This document shows, one piece after another, positions 1-10,218 of a stretch of DNA of 64,000 nt. The position numbers and the translations under genes were made by a program. Source of the DNA: Oscheius sp. JU75 (lineage: Eukaryota; Nematoda; Chromadorea; Rhabditida; Rhabditidae); the NCBI GenBank assembly GCA_037178855.1, contig JASJZC010000002.1:682001-746000 (forward strand), read 5' to 3'. Below the pieces are notes generated by a model. It had not been told where the DNA came from and searched no databases. It saw only the letters and a list, made by a program, of their open reading frames with translations. Each line of letters begins with the position of its first letter. Within the stretch, counting starts at the first letter, position 1.

Positions 1-413
1 GACATGGATATGAAAAACTGGAATCTGTATTCCGAGACCAACCAGTTCAAAGAATGCGTCACTGGTAGGCTGACCCTCCTAATACTGTCACAAAACAATG
101 ACTCTTCACAATTGACTCTTTTCTTGACTCGACCGAGGTCAAGTCTTCTCATTCATTAGTGACTACGAGAGGATTACGTAATTAACAAAAGACTGTCAGG
201 TGAACATTCAAGATACATTAGTCTGTCTCTCTGACTCTCTGCCTCTATGGCTCTCTGTCTCTCCGTTTCTCTCTGACACTCCGTCTCTCACTCTAATCCC
301 AAAAAGAGCTCCCTAAGTTTTCGACTGGTACGACCTTGACTTGTTAATTGCTTGGCAAGGTAACATCACAGCGGGCTAGTTACTTTTTTCAGCCCTCCTC
401 TTCGGGCAAAGCG
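1..413. other. CT-rich intergenic sequence, no gene seen
   Basis: No convincing coding sequence. The stretch contains runs of the CTCTCTGACTCTCTG type around 220-290, the same low-complexity texture found between and inside genes at 3.1-3.9 kb, 5.8 kb and throughout 37-62 kb. It lies 3' of the collagen gene on the minus strand. Confidence 0.6.
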
Positions 414-419
414 TTTATT
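414..419 (-). promoter_or_regulatory. poly(A) signal AATAAA of the collagen gene
   Basis: TTTATT on the plus strand reads AATAAA on the minus strand, about 16 nt past the collagen stop codon. Position and sequence fit a nematode 3' UTR, which is often very short. Confidence 0.6.
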
Positions 420-434
420 TGATCAAGGAGAGAA

Positions 435-1361
435 TTAGAGTTTCTTGGTACGGGGAAGACAGGGACAATAGGTGGCATCTATCCCGGGATAGCCATTGGA
501 TCCAGTTGGGCCTCTTTCTCCTAAAATGGATGAGTCAAGAGATAGGGCAACTGAACAACCTGGGGCTCCCTGTTGTCCATACAGTCCAGGCTCACCAGGG
601 AAGCCGACGGGTCCATCAGGTCCCGGCTTTCCAGCCTCACCCGTAGGTCCAATCTGTCCTGTCTCTCCTATGTTTCCTGGCGGACCCTGGTCCCCCACGA
701 TTCCTTTGATTCCAGTGTAACCATCTTCCCCACAGGGTCCTTGGTCTCCCGGACTACCATCCAATCCCTTCTCTCCTTCCAGACCATCCTCTCCAGGCGG
801 ACCTCGAAGTCCGGGCGATCCGGGGGTACCGTTCAGACCGGGTAGACCGACGTAGCCTGATGGTCCTATGGGACCTTCGAGCCCCGATTGTCCCTTGGGT
901 CCAAAAGGACAGACACGGCATCCGTCGATTCTGAGGGCTAGAGCCAGGTGAAGGATTCCGGGATCTCCAAGGGGACCAGTTGCTCCCGGCTCGCCGGGAT
1001 AGCCAGGGTCGCCTGGTTCTCCTGAATGTGGTAGTCTCTGTCTCTGTCTCTGTCACTCACCCGGTCTCCCAGGAGCTCCAGGTGGACAGTAGTTGTAGTA
1101 TTCGCATTCACAGTAATTGTAAACGATCTGTCTCTTTTCCCGTCTAGCCTCCTTCATCTCCTTCCAAGCCAGAGCTTCTAACTGAGCGAATGTGGCCATA
1201 TCCTGGTCCAACTGTGTCCTCAGCGCAGTCATTCGACTAAACGTGGTGGGCAAAGCACTGAGAAGACGAGTACGGGAGGGATAAGAAACCCACGCATAGA
1301 GACTAACCAAAGCGATGACCGAGACTCCACAGGCAACATTAAACCACTGATGTGAGTCCAT
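435..1361 (-). CDS. col: cuticle collagen
   Basis: Secreted structural protein of the nematode cuticle. Two exons, 1361-1061 and 1021-435, join in frame across a 39-nt intron (donor GTGAGT, acceptor ATTCAG) to give 295 residues, the usual cuticle-collagen size. Visible parts in order: an N-terminal hydrophobic segment (about residues 8-26), a basic stretch with a furin/subtilisin-type site RREKR, a Cys pair (CEC), a short Gly-X-Y run, an interruption with a CRVC Cys pair, the long Gly-X-Y domain broken near its end by a Cys-containing non-collagenous stretch, and a C-terminal CPC motif. Paired Cys flanking the triple-helical domain are the family's cross-link sites. An AATAAA follows the stop. 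The family is certain; the subfamily is not assigned. Confidence 0.95.
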
Positions 1362-1561
1362 GGCTAGAGGGAGACTGTCGGGCTTGCGGTTCCAGCGATT
1401 TTCGCCTGGATGAGGGGGATGAGACAGGCGAGTTTTGCAATCATTGTTCGAGGGGGAAAGATTTTATTCACAGAGTGTCTACAATCCTTCGGATCTCTTC
1501 TTCCTGTTAGATAGACTCTCTTGACTCAGTTCCTTGACAGCTCTTTTGCTCCTGTACTTGA

Positions 1562-1729
1562 TCATCGGAATGGGATCACTGAACTATTGTTGTACTGCGA
1601 AAGAGAGACAGAGACGAACCCCGACTCTTCTGAATAGACTACCTCTCCGTAAGAGTCATCCACAATTAGTACAGGTCTGGACGAAAAGACCAGACAGAGT
1701 ATGAGGGAGAGTAGTAGCAAAACTCTCAT
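1562..1729 (-). CDS. small secreted peptide, candidate
   Basis: A 55-codon reading frame below usual length cut-offs. It starts with a textbook signal peptide (MRVLLLLSLILCLVF, then SS) followed by about 38 mostly polar residues. A good acceptor (TGTTTAG) lies 22 nt upstream of the ATG, as expected for a trans-spliced 5' end. AATAAA (minus strand, 1463-1468) lies about 95 nt beyond the stop. Just 3', in another frame overlapping the stop, is a short reading frame with basic cleavage-like sites (RSKR, NRKKR), so an unrecognised intron could give a longer prepropeptide; I found no donor with the right phase. It could be a neuropeptide-like or antimicrobial-type peptide. No family is recognised. 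Confidence 0.45.
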   Translation of the reverse strand: MRVLLLLSLILCLVFSSRPVLIVDDSYGEVVYSEESGFVSVSLSQYNNSSVIPFR

Positions 1730-1745
1730 AGCTGGTTGAATGGCC

Positions 1746-2023
1746 TGCTCCTAAACAATAAACATGCGGTAACCCGATCCCTGTGATTCAACCCCCCACC
1801 ACCACCCACCCCCCATTACGCGAGCCAACAAGAAGCAGTCGTGGTCCCTCTTATCAGTTCCATGTGATCATCAGTTATCATCATTCCGGTACTTTGTGAA
1901 GACAGGCGTGGGCGACAGAAAAATCACCTCAGATGAACTCTGGGCAGGCTACAACCAAAGAGTACAGTGCAAAAGAGCTGTGAGATCCTGAAAGAACCAA
2001 AAAAGGAGCAAAATCAAAAAATT
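1746..2023. other. intergenic sequence between the peptide gene and the tRNA
   Basis: No gene seen. It contains a C-rich tract (about 1791-1814) and the T-rich Pol III terminator of the tRNA-like gene (minus strand, about 2014-2020). Confidence 0.5.
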
Positions 2024-2107
2024 TGGAGACAGCGGGGGTCGAACCCGCGACCTCCCGATAATCCTCGATTTGCGGATCGGGCGCTCGTACCTCTGAGCTA
2101 TGTCCCC
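2024..2107 (-). tRNA. tRNA-Ala(CGC)-like gene with an 11-nt insertion in the anticodon arm
   Basis: The cloverleaf folds on the minus strand. The acceptor stem GGGGACA pairs with TGTCTCC and includes the G3:U70 pair, the classical tRNA-Ala identity element. The D stem GCTC/GAGC, the T arm GCGGG-TTCGACC-CCCGC and an A discriminator are intact, and a T6 Pol III terminator follows. The anticodon stem CCCGA/TCGGG pairs perfectly but encloses 18 nt instead of 7. The best reading is an 11-nt intron after position 37, leaving loop TCCGCAA and anticodon CGC. Position 33 is then C rather than the near-universal U, so it may be a pseudogene or need unusual processing. A long-variable-arm (type II or nematode nev-tRNA) fold pairs worse. 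A degraded copy lies at 9303-9360. Confidence 0.65.
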
Positions 2108-3674
2108 ACAGTTGAAGTGCTTTTCCAAATTTGTAGGCAAGACAAGCTGCCAGAAGCGATATTTTTAATATACTGGGATGGCAACAGTGATAGTCAAGAC
2201 TCTGCGACAGTGAGAGGGTCCTACTGGAAATCCATGGAAAGACAATGGAAAGAAGACCTATACTAACAGTAAGAAAAAGTGAGAGAGAGAGAGTATGCAA
2301 AAATGGAGCCTCTACTGTTACCCCAGTCCAAGTTCCAAGCTTTTTCTATTCCAGGTACAGCCAGGCGCAAATCCGAAACGTTCATCGAGAGGATCGCTTG
2401 GGATGACTAACGTTTGCCAATATGTTCACACCGGACAGAATGCAGAAGTCTGAAACTAACTACACCCGCTTCTAGCCGTAGATATTTGGCTCAGTCCTAT
2501 AGTTTAATCTGGAAAAGTGGCGGGAGAAGTTTCCATACGTGACGAGACCCACTTTCCAGCCAAAACGGAAGCAGTCCTTTAACCCAAACCTTGACTGAGT
2601 ATTTAATGCTTGCATGCTGAATAGGTCATGCTAGGTACATAAAGTTTCTTCCGTTGTGCCTTTTTGCGATTGAACTGGACAGTTAGCAGATGTCTCTGTC
2701 TTGTCTTCTTGTCTTTTGGGAATGGAGAGACGACTGTTGCGTAAGGATTATGCAATTGATTCCTAGATACTTCGTTCAAAACTTCTAGTAATCATCTGTC
2801 TTTATCATAAGTCCCGATTAACCTGAGTTTCTATCTGTGACTCTCACGGAAGTAGACAAGACCTAAACATGGAACGATTATCATATGCTAAGAAGCTAGA
2901 AGGTGTAAGATGCTTACATAGCCCCTTGTCATCCCTTGTTCAGAGAAAAGACGATAGTGTACTGGATTACCTAGTTCTAAAAGAGAACGGTTGCCTGAAA
3001 AATTGTAGATGGTGTCTCAAAGATTAGGCCAGGTTTTGGGTTTGAAGCAGGAGCCCCAAATGAAAGAACAGTACATGGCTCAGTTCACTAGGATATGTTC
3101 AGACATAGGCAATAGTCAGGTATACAGGTCTTTCGACCAGTAATCGCTCTATCATATTAACAATCTCTGCTTCTTTGTTCCTCTGTCTCTCTGTCTCTCA
3201 GCCTTTGTTTCACTGTCTCTCTTTCACGCTGCCTCTCTGCCTCGCTGTCTGTCTTTCTGTATCACTGTAATTCTATCTCTCTGTTTCTATGTTTCTCTCT
3301 GTCACTTTGCCAGGAATCAGTACAAAACTAAGTTTCAAAGGTATCCGTATGATTATTCAGTAGTTTTCACTGATACTATAAAGAGGCACGTCCATGACCT
3401 CCGGATAGGGTACAAGTATAGAGGGTACGAACAGTCGAGCTGTTCTCTCTTTCCTCTTACGTAAAACTACTGAGTTCTATGTCTATTTCGGGCTTCTCGA
3501 CAGATTTCTACGCAACAAGTTTCAGAATGACGCCTTCTTCATGGTTCTCTAATTGCTAATATGCGCTCGACCCAGATCTGATCTTATAGCCAGGCGGTAT
3601 GTTGCGAAATCACTGCGCAATTATGCATGCAGTCATTTTTGCTTTTGCGACATATTTCAACATGTTTGCTTCCT

Positions 3675-3680
3675 TATATA
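3675..3680 (+). promoter_or_regulatory. TATA-like box upstream of lysozyme A
   Basis: TATATA followed by GGAATAAAAG about 360 nt before the lysozyme start. It lies in the 750-nt segment that copy B lacks. The distance to the ATG would require a 5' UTR intron or outron; a trans-splice-type acceptor (ATTTTAG) sits just before the ATG. Weak evidence. Confidence 0.3.
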
Positions 3681-4038
3681 GGAATAAAAGTCGGGGCTTT
3701 GCTCTTACCTGGTAAATAGTCAGGTAGCTTCAGCTCTTACACTGATCCGACTGATGGTCGGCATTTTCAGTCTCTCTCTTTGTTAGCTGTCACTGTGCCC
3801 TTGTTTCTCTGTCCCTGTCTCTCTGTCTCTTCATCTCTCTGACTCTCAGGCTCTCTATTTTTCTGTTTATGTCTCCCTCTCCAGTCTCTTATCTCCCTTC
3901 TCGAACCACGTCAAGCTGTCACCAAAAAGTGAATACAAAAGACCGCGACTCCTAACTCCCTTATCATATTTTGCTGTCTAAAAATCAATCACCTTCTCTC
4001 TTTTGTCTGTCTATACACGGACCAACACTCATTTTAGG

Positions 4039-4904
4039 ATGCTCTTCGCTCTGCTCGGTCTTTCGGTGGCTACGGCCTTCGTTCTCCCCAGCGTTCAGGA
4101 AGCTCCTGCTATAGTCACTGGCAACGACGTAAGTTCTAATTTTTGACACAAAAGACCCATGTTTAGGCCCAGTACGCGTATGCTCTTGATCTGGCCACCT
4201 ACGCCACTACCAGCACCTTCACCTGCTTCAGAAACCAAGGATACCAGGCCGTCTTCATCCGCGGATATGCCCCCACAGGATCGGGAGTCTATGACAGCAA
4301 CGCTGCCTCCAATGTCAAGAATGCCTTCAATGCTAACATCGGAACTGAGATCTACATGACTCCTCAGCCCATTGGATCCAAGTCTGCCGCAACCCAGATT
4401 GATGAGCTTTACAAGGGTCTGTCTAACAGTGGAATCACTGTGCGCACCATCTGGATTCAAGTCACTAGTCCCATCAACTGGCCTAACAGTCCCTCGGCCA
4501 ACCAGCAGTTCATCAGCCAGGCCATCAACCGTGCTACTAACTACTATGGTCTTAATGTTGGAATCTACACTAGCAACCAGGTGAGAGAGAGATAATGAGT
4601 GACTTCCATGACGTCAACTGTTCAGGACTGGCAATCTATCACCAACAACTGGTCCGGAGCCGGAAACAATCTCTCTCTTTGGTACTACCACGTCCTCGGA
4701 TCTGGAGTTTCTGGCGAGACCCCGGCTGACTTCTCCGACTTCCGCACTTTCGGATCCTTTAGATCCGCTACTGTCAAACAGTTCGGACAGGTCGAGTCCG
4801 TCTGCAGCACAACCGTCAACAGAGACGTCTTCCTCAGCGGCAACAAGGCCTCCATCATGGCCAAGGCCGAAGGGCCCGTCGTTGGAGGAATCATTGGATT
4901 CTAA
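4039..4904 (+). CDS. lys: GH25 (protist-type) lysozyme, copy A
   Basis: Secreted peptidoglycan muramidase of the nematode lys-1/lys-7 type, acting in gut digestion and antibacterial defence. Exons 4039-4128, 4167-4580 and 4626-4904 give 260 residues, the usual family length. A signal peptide (about residues 1-16) is followed by the GH25 barrel. Family motifs visible are YALDLA with the first acidic residue, IWIQVTSPINW, GIYTSNQDWQ and the C-terminal KQFGQVESVCSTTVNRD. The ATG follows directly after ATTTTAG, a likely SL acceptor. Copy B differs mainly in two clusters: the helix after the second exon's middle, and the start of exon 3. Which lys paralogue it matches is not assigned. Confidence 0.95.
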
Positions 4905-5248
4905 GTATAGCATGCCTGGTCATTTTTTTTCGCTCAAAATACCATACGAGTTTGTGTACATTCGGTTCAACATAAAGAGTCTTTTCGATGAGTCATGCCA
5001 CATTTTCGTAAAAAAAAACTTTGGAGACTAGGGCGTAAAGATTCCTTGTCTCTCTCTCTCTGTTGAGTACAAAGAGTGAGTTGTAACGTTTCCGATAGAT
5101 TGAATCAGCTGTTTAGAAAGAGGGATCAGAAGTTTATTGGGTCGAGCCTAATTAGACAAAGAACAGCATGAACATGAAGTGTTGGAAAACTTCTTTATTA
5201 CACTTTGGTAATTGAGCAATAGAGGCAAACTATTTGGGAGACTCTACG

Positions 5249-6222
5249 ATGCTGCTGCTCGTCGCTTTCGTCTCCGTCTACTTGGTCGCCAGTCGGGAGC
5301 CACCCTGCTACGAGGGAACTATCTACAAGGCAAACACGCAGCCGTGGAGTCAGATTGCATCTCCGAGCAGACCGTCGAAATGCTACTTCCACATCGAGTT
5401 CAAGATGGACTCTCTGGCAAGCTGCTCCTTCGGTCGGATGGTAGTCACACTTGGACACGAGGAGGAAGAAATTCGGACGGTAGGTCTCTGACTCTGTCAC
5501 TCATTCTTCTATTTTTAGAACAAGTACGGCAACTGCTCATTCATCGAGCCCTACTTCTCGAGCCCTTACCTGAGATGCCAGTGCGTGGGCAGCTTTTGCA
5601 ACAGTCGTCTGGAGAAGATACTTCCAATTTTCGAAGATTTCCGACAAAGCATGAGCAATGACAGCAGGGCTACTGTGGCCAGGGATCTGCTCAACTGCAT
5701 CGAATCCGAACTCAAGTCTCTCGGCCTTCTACCGAGACACGAGGCGGTAGGACAAGGAGTACAGAATACAACCGTCCCGTTTTTCGAGTAAGTGTTGTCT
5801 CTGTCCTTCTGCCTCTCTGTCTATTTGTCTCTCTGTCTCTCTTTCTCTCTGTCTCTTCGTCCCTGTTCCTGTCTCTTTCTCTATGTCTCTGTCTCTCTGC
5901 CTCTATCTCTTTTTCCTTCTGTCCTTTTGTCTCTCAGTTTCTCTGTCTCTCTGTCTGCCACTATATACCACTTTTCAGAAGACACGACATCTACTGGATA
6001 ATCGGCATCTGTCTTCTGCTCCTCCTCAGCCTTTTCGTCTCGCTGCTCATCATTTTCACCATCATCCGGAAGCGAAGAGCCGAGGGCCGACAATCGAAGA
6101 GATGCCACTACGAGTGCTGGAACGTGATGGATCCGGCAGACCGCGGCACATTTCTTCCCAGCGGCTCCGTCCCTTCGATGAGTCGCGAGAACATCAGGCC
6201 GGAAGGAGAGGAAGAAAACTAA
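5249..6222 (+). CDS. one-pass membrane protein with a small Cys-rich (Ly6/three-finger-like) ectodomain
   Basis: Exons 5249-5479, 5519-5787 and 5979-6222 give 247 residues. Signal peptide (about 1-14), then an ectodomain of roughly 80 residues with spaced cysteines ending in CQCVGSFCN; a terminal C-N pair is typical of Ly6/uPAR-type three-finger folds. A linker with one further Cys follows, then one transmembrane helix (about 172-194, rich in L, I, F), a basic stop-transfer (RKRR) and a 50-residue cytoplasmic tail ending in acidic residues. Intron 2 is mostly a CT-repeat tract. The topology is clear. Ly6 membership is an inference from Cys spacing, and no specific function can be read. The ATG at 5249 is chosen because it begins the signal peptide. 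Confidence 0.85.
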
Positions 6223-6733
6223 TCGCCTGGAGAAGGTAAACGATACTTTATGAAGTTCACGGCTAGAATCGTGCTTCTTTTTCTAGTGTTTTGACTGGGA
6301 TTCGGGACTAATGGCCGGTTCGTGTGGTCTGCTACAATTCGGTCTTTGAAACTAGGAAACCGGTGGCCTGTTTATGTTTTTCAAAATGAAAAGCTATAGA
6401 GATTAGCCAGATTGCTGTTAGCGTCAATTTCCAAGCAATAAGGACACTAAACAAAGCAAATATCTCGTCCAGGAAACCGGACCCTGCGGACAACGGATTG
6501 TAAAACTTCGAAGAGAGAGCCTAACAGTTGATTCCATGTCTATTCGTTGGCAACGGACGTTGGAAATAAGTGAATACCAGCTTCTTGTGATCCCTTGAGC
6601 TTCTTCTTGTTAGTATTCTTCCTCGTCCCTCTGCCTTCTGACTAACACCATCGATCGTCTCTCGTCTTATTTTCGCGTCTTCCCGCCCTTTACCTGGGAT
6701 TACCGTCGTCCCTCCTACCTACAGCTCCCTGTC
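6223..6733 (+). other. intergenic/promoter region
   Basis: No coding sequence seen. It separates the Cys-rich membrane protein from the Ig-domain gene. Because the latter has its own TATA box, the two are probably not an operon. Confidence 0.5.
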
Positions 6734-6740
6734 TATAAAA
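6734..6740 (+). promoter_or_regulatory. TATA box of the Ig-domain gene
   Basis: TATAAAA lies 42 nt before the start codon at 6782, a distance that leaves a very short 5' UTR. The short leader without an acceptor argues for an ordinary, not trans-spliced, 5' end. Confidence 0.6.
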
Positions 6741-6781
6741 GCAGTAATCCTATCTACTCCGCCCACTACCCTCCAGACAAA

Positions 6782-7919
6782 ATGAAGGAGCTGCTTCTAC
6801 TTTTCGGACTGTCCTACGCGCTGAATGGAGCCATCAAGGAGACCATCAAGTTGCCGGCCATGTCTGCAGGTACTTTGCTTTTTTCATGGTCAATTGTGCC
6901 TCTCAGAAAATGGTACTCTGGTCGACATCCTCTGTGCTTCGTCTACGGTAATGGACAATAGTTCCTTCTCAAAGTGGCCGAAGGTTTGGAGAGTCAATCA
7001 GAGCGAGAACTTCGAAGCCGGACGAATAATTTTCGTCAATGAGAACGAGACTCTCAGGTAGGTAGAAAAACAGACGGAGAGACTCCCACTTCAGAATCCA
7101 ATCCGTGCTCTCGATTGATGCCGGTACCTACGACTGCTGTCTCCATGCTTACGCCTACGAGGATTTCCAGTGTTTTTCAACCGAGCTAGTAATCCCTCAG
7201 GATGGGATTATCAGTGCTCTTAGTACAGCTGCCAACTCATCAGTTGAGGGAAAGAACCAGACAGGTAATCAGTATGAACTTTAGTGAGGAAGGGGATGAA
7301 TAGAGCCTCCACTTCCCCCGGCCTGGAATGTGGATCTAGTGGGAATGGACACACTGAATGCCGTGGAGAACTACACCTACTTTCTTCGACTCTACGACAT
7401 GAACGTTACTGACATCAAGTGCAAAAGGGATGGGAACAAGACTAGTCTGTTGAAAGTGGTGGGTACCTGTTAATTTGTCTCTCTGTACCTCTGCAATCTG
7501 GCATCTGTCTTTCTATATCTTAACTGACCGGTACTCTCCAGAGCAACTCCTTCCCACTTCCAATCTACTCCGATGCCCTGATACCCAAGTTTACCATGGT
7601 TGAATTTGGAGGGTTCTATGCCTGCAATGGAACTTACAAGTCCGGGAATGAGACTGAAACAGTTCCGGTAAGTGACTGTCACTGTATATCAGTCTCTTCA
7701 TCTATGTGTCTCTGTCTCTTTGACTATCTGTCTCTCAAGCTCTGTCTCTCTGTTCATTGTCAATCTATATCTCAGGTCGAGTTTGAAATTATCGATTCTG
7801 TCGACTCCAATCTTCACACTGAGATTCTGGAAGCGGAACTGGTCAAGCCCTACAGAAACACTGTCTTCCAGTGGACCTTCCTCGGCTCTTCGTTCCTTCT
7901 CGCTCTTCGCAACTATTGA
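6782..7919 (+). CDS. two-Ig-domain surface/secreted protein
   Basis: Six exons (6782-6869, 6907-7057, 7095-7264, 7304-7458, 7542-7667, 7776-7919) give 277 residues with all phases consistent. A signal peptide (about 1-16) is followed by a first Ig-like domain with a Cys in strand B (ILCAS), a Trp (KVWRV) and the strand-F signature DAGTYDC. A second Ig-like unit has Cys in NVTDIKC and a strand-F-like GGFYAC. There are many N-glycosylation sequons (NGT, NSS, NQS, NET and others). The C-terminus ends in a hydrophobic stretch (FLGSSFLLAL) without a basic tail, which could be a GPI-anchor signal. It could be an adhesion or receptor protein; partner unknown. It converges with GPANK1, the 3' ends being about 80 nt apart. 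Confidence 0.85.
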
Positions 7920-7998
7920 GATTTTATCAAAATTCTCTCACATTTTATTTTGTCTGTCGTGTCTCTCCGTCTATGAAATGAATCCATTTATTTTCTGT

Positions 7999-9029
7999 CT
8001 ACTGTCCAAGATATTCTGCAACAGAATCGTCGAGATTAAAAGCGTTCCGGAAACTCCTGGCTAACCGCTGTTCCTTGGCCTCTTTTCTCTTCATCTCCTT
8101 CTTCCAGCTACCCTTGAATGGCTGTTCTTTTCTGGACAATAGACTGTTAGTTACCGAGACAACGAGCAAACCTCTCAACCTGTACTGCTCTCTCGTCATT
8201 TGGACGAAAATGAGTAACTTTAGGCTTCATCTTCTCCAGACCCAGACCTTTCCTATTCCTCTTGAGGATTGTTCTGACAGGGAACTTCCGACCCTCTCCC
8301 TCTTTTCCTAATCCAGACTTTTCGGTCCAGCCCTGTTTCTTGAGAATTTTGTAGCCTGGAAAGTGACAGTGACAGAGACAGACCTACCAATATTGGACTC
8401 CGGTATGACTATCCCTGAATGAGCAGTTCCTCTCTTCCCAGCATTGTAGATGTGCAGAGTGGTAGTCTTGTGATCTGTCTCTCTTCTAAGGTATAGTTCC
8501 ATTGGATTTATTCACTCAACTCACGAATATCTGCACTGACAGACAGAACAGAAAATGTCCTCATCCAGTTCGATGTAACTCTCTTCTGGTGCCTCTTGTC
8601 GGCTGATAAACGCTATTATTCTCTCGGCAAGACTGTCATTTTTCATTTCGTCTAGGATATCAAAAATTGACTGATCCTTTGAATTGACCAGGTTGTAGTT
8701 GGCTCCTCGAGATATCAGGAACCTGAAACTGTCTCTGTCACTGTCTCTTTCACTTTCAATCTTGCTGTCTCTGTCATATTCGACTCACTTGCAAACACTC
8801 TCATGTGCAGCTGCCGCTGCAATCATCAGAGCTGTCCAGTAGAAACTGTCCATTATGTCTATTGGCATTCCTTTGGACAGGTACTGTTCCAGTACCTTCT
8901 GGTCCCCATCTTGGGCCGCCTTGAGATAGGCGTGACAGTCAGAGTCCTCGAGTTCTGGATACTGTCGTTTTCGATGTGGACGAGAGACAAGATGAGATGG
9001 CTCGGGCTGGTCCAGTGACTCTTCTTTCA
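7999..9029 (-). CDS. GPANK1: G-patch and ankyrin-repeat protein, GPANK1-like
   Basis: Probable nuclear RNA-associated protein. Minus-strand exons: 9029-8789, 8722-8525, 8485-8388, 8355-8180, and a last exon from about 8145 to 7999. In order: a basic N-terminus, an ankyrin segment (YLKAAQDGD, then DSFYWTALMIAAAA and FLISRGANYNLV), a CSVC...H zinc-like motif also found in mammalian GPANK1, a G-patch (GYKILKKQGW, SGLGKEGEGR) and the post-G-patch KVTHFRPND. The order matches human GPANK1. Two parts are unsettled. The start codon is not identified; a preceding exon probably lies around 9060-9115. The junction into the last exon needs either a 28-nt intron (GTTTGC donor) or a weak acceptor (AAGAACAG). 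The last exon is Lys/Glu-rich like the family's tail. Confidence 0.85.
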
Positions 9030-9302
9030 CTGGAAAAGTATACAGAAGTCGGAGAACCAGTATGTTTTGTAGTCGGCAAACAAAATGAATCTTCTAAGAA
9101 GTTAAAGCGAGCCTTAGGCACTTGCTTCTTATCACCATGTATTTACCTCTTACCTAATTTCAGTCTTCGGAGAGGTCGCAATCAGTGTTAGCTGGTTCTA
9201 CATGGTGGAGAAACTCGAATATGGAAGTCTACTCTCAGAAACGCTCTAGTCGATAGTTATAAACTTAGGCGAATAAATAAAAAATAAATAAAAATTTTAA
9301 GT

Positions 9303-9360
9303 ATCCCGGGGTAATTCAGCGCTCGATTTGCGGGCGGTCGTACCTCTGAACTATGTCCCC
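9303..9360 (-). pseudogene. truncated tRNA-Ala-like copy
   Basis: The acceptor 5' half (GGGGACA), a D arm with changed bases (GTTC, GACC) and part of the anticodon-arm insertion (GCAAATCGAG) match the copy at 2024-2107. The T arm and acceptor 3' half are lost, so it cannot be functional. It marks the left end of duplication copy B. Confidence 0.8.
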
Positions 9361-10218
9361 ACAGTTGAAGTGCTTTTCCAAGTTTGTAGGCAAGACAATC
9401 TGCCAGAAGCGATATTTTTAATATACTGGAATAGCAGGGAAGCAGTCCTTTAACCCAAATCTTGAATGAGTATTCAATGCTTGCATGCTGAATAGGTCCT
9501 GCTAGAAACATAAAGTATCTTCTGTAGTGCCTTTTTGCGATTGAACTGGACAGTTAGCAGATGTCTCTGTCTTGTCTTCTTGTCTTTTGGGAATGGAGAG
9601 ACGACTGTTGCGTAAGGATTGTGCAATTGATTCCTAGATACTTCGTTCAAAACTTCTAGTAATCATCTGTCTTTATCATAAGTCCCGATTAACCTGAGTT
9701 TCTATCTGTGACTCTCACGGAAGTAGACAAGACCTAAAGATGGAACGATTATCATAAGCTAAGAAGCTAGAAGGAGTAAGATGCTTACCTACCCTCTTGT
9801 CATCCCTTGTTCAGAGAAAAGACGATAGTGCACTGGATTACCTAGTTCTAAAAGAGAACGGTTGCCTGAAAAATTGTAGATGGTGTCTCAAAGATTAGGC
9901 CAGGTTTTGGGTTTGAAGCAGGAGCCCCAAATGAAAGGACAGTACATGGTTCAGTTCACCAGGATATGTTCAGACATAGGCAGTAGTTTTAGCGTCAGTG
10001 TTCAATCGCTTATCTCTCTGCTACTTTGTTCCTCTCTCTCTCTATTCCTCTTTTCTCAGTGTCTCCCTCTCCAGTCTCTTATCTCCCTTCTCGAACCGCC
10101 TCAAGCTGTCACCAAAAAGTGAGTACAAAAGACCGCGACTCCTAACTCCCTTATCATATTTTGTTGCCTAAAAATCAACCACCTTCTTTCTTCTGTCTGT
10201 CTATACACGCATTTTAGG

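Larger units (their letters stand above)
2025..5021 (+). repeat. segmental duplication, copy A (tRNA, 5' flank, lysozyme gene)
   Basis: Long stretches of near-identity with 9303-11201: the tRNA D-arm side and flank (2081-2180), the 5' intergenic part (about 2563-3110), then about 3868 through the lysozyme gene to a poly-A run near 5021. Copy A holds two segments missing from copy B, about 2181-2562 and 3115-3867. The second carries a TATA-like box and CT-rich repeats. The left end lies inside the tRNA and the right end at an A-run just after the lysozyme 3' UTR. Confidence 0.85.

Noticed and set aside
435-845. Plus-strand frames over the collagen
   Set aside because: Pro/Ser-rich antisense of Gly-X-Y codons.
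2024-2107. Interpretation as a nematode nev-tRNA or type II tRNA with a long variable arm
   Set aside because: The alternative anticodon stem has mismatches, whereas CCCGA/TCGGG pairs perfectly with an enlarged loop.
4095-4913. Opposite-strand frames over lysozyme A (and the same at 10275-11089)
   Set aside because: Mirror frames of a strongly coding GH25 gene; conserved only because the duplication is recent.
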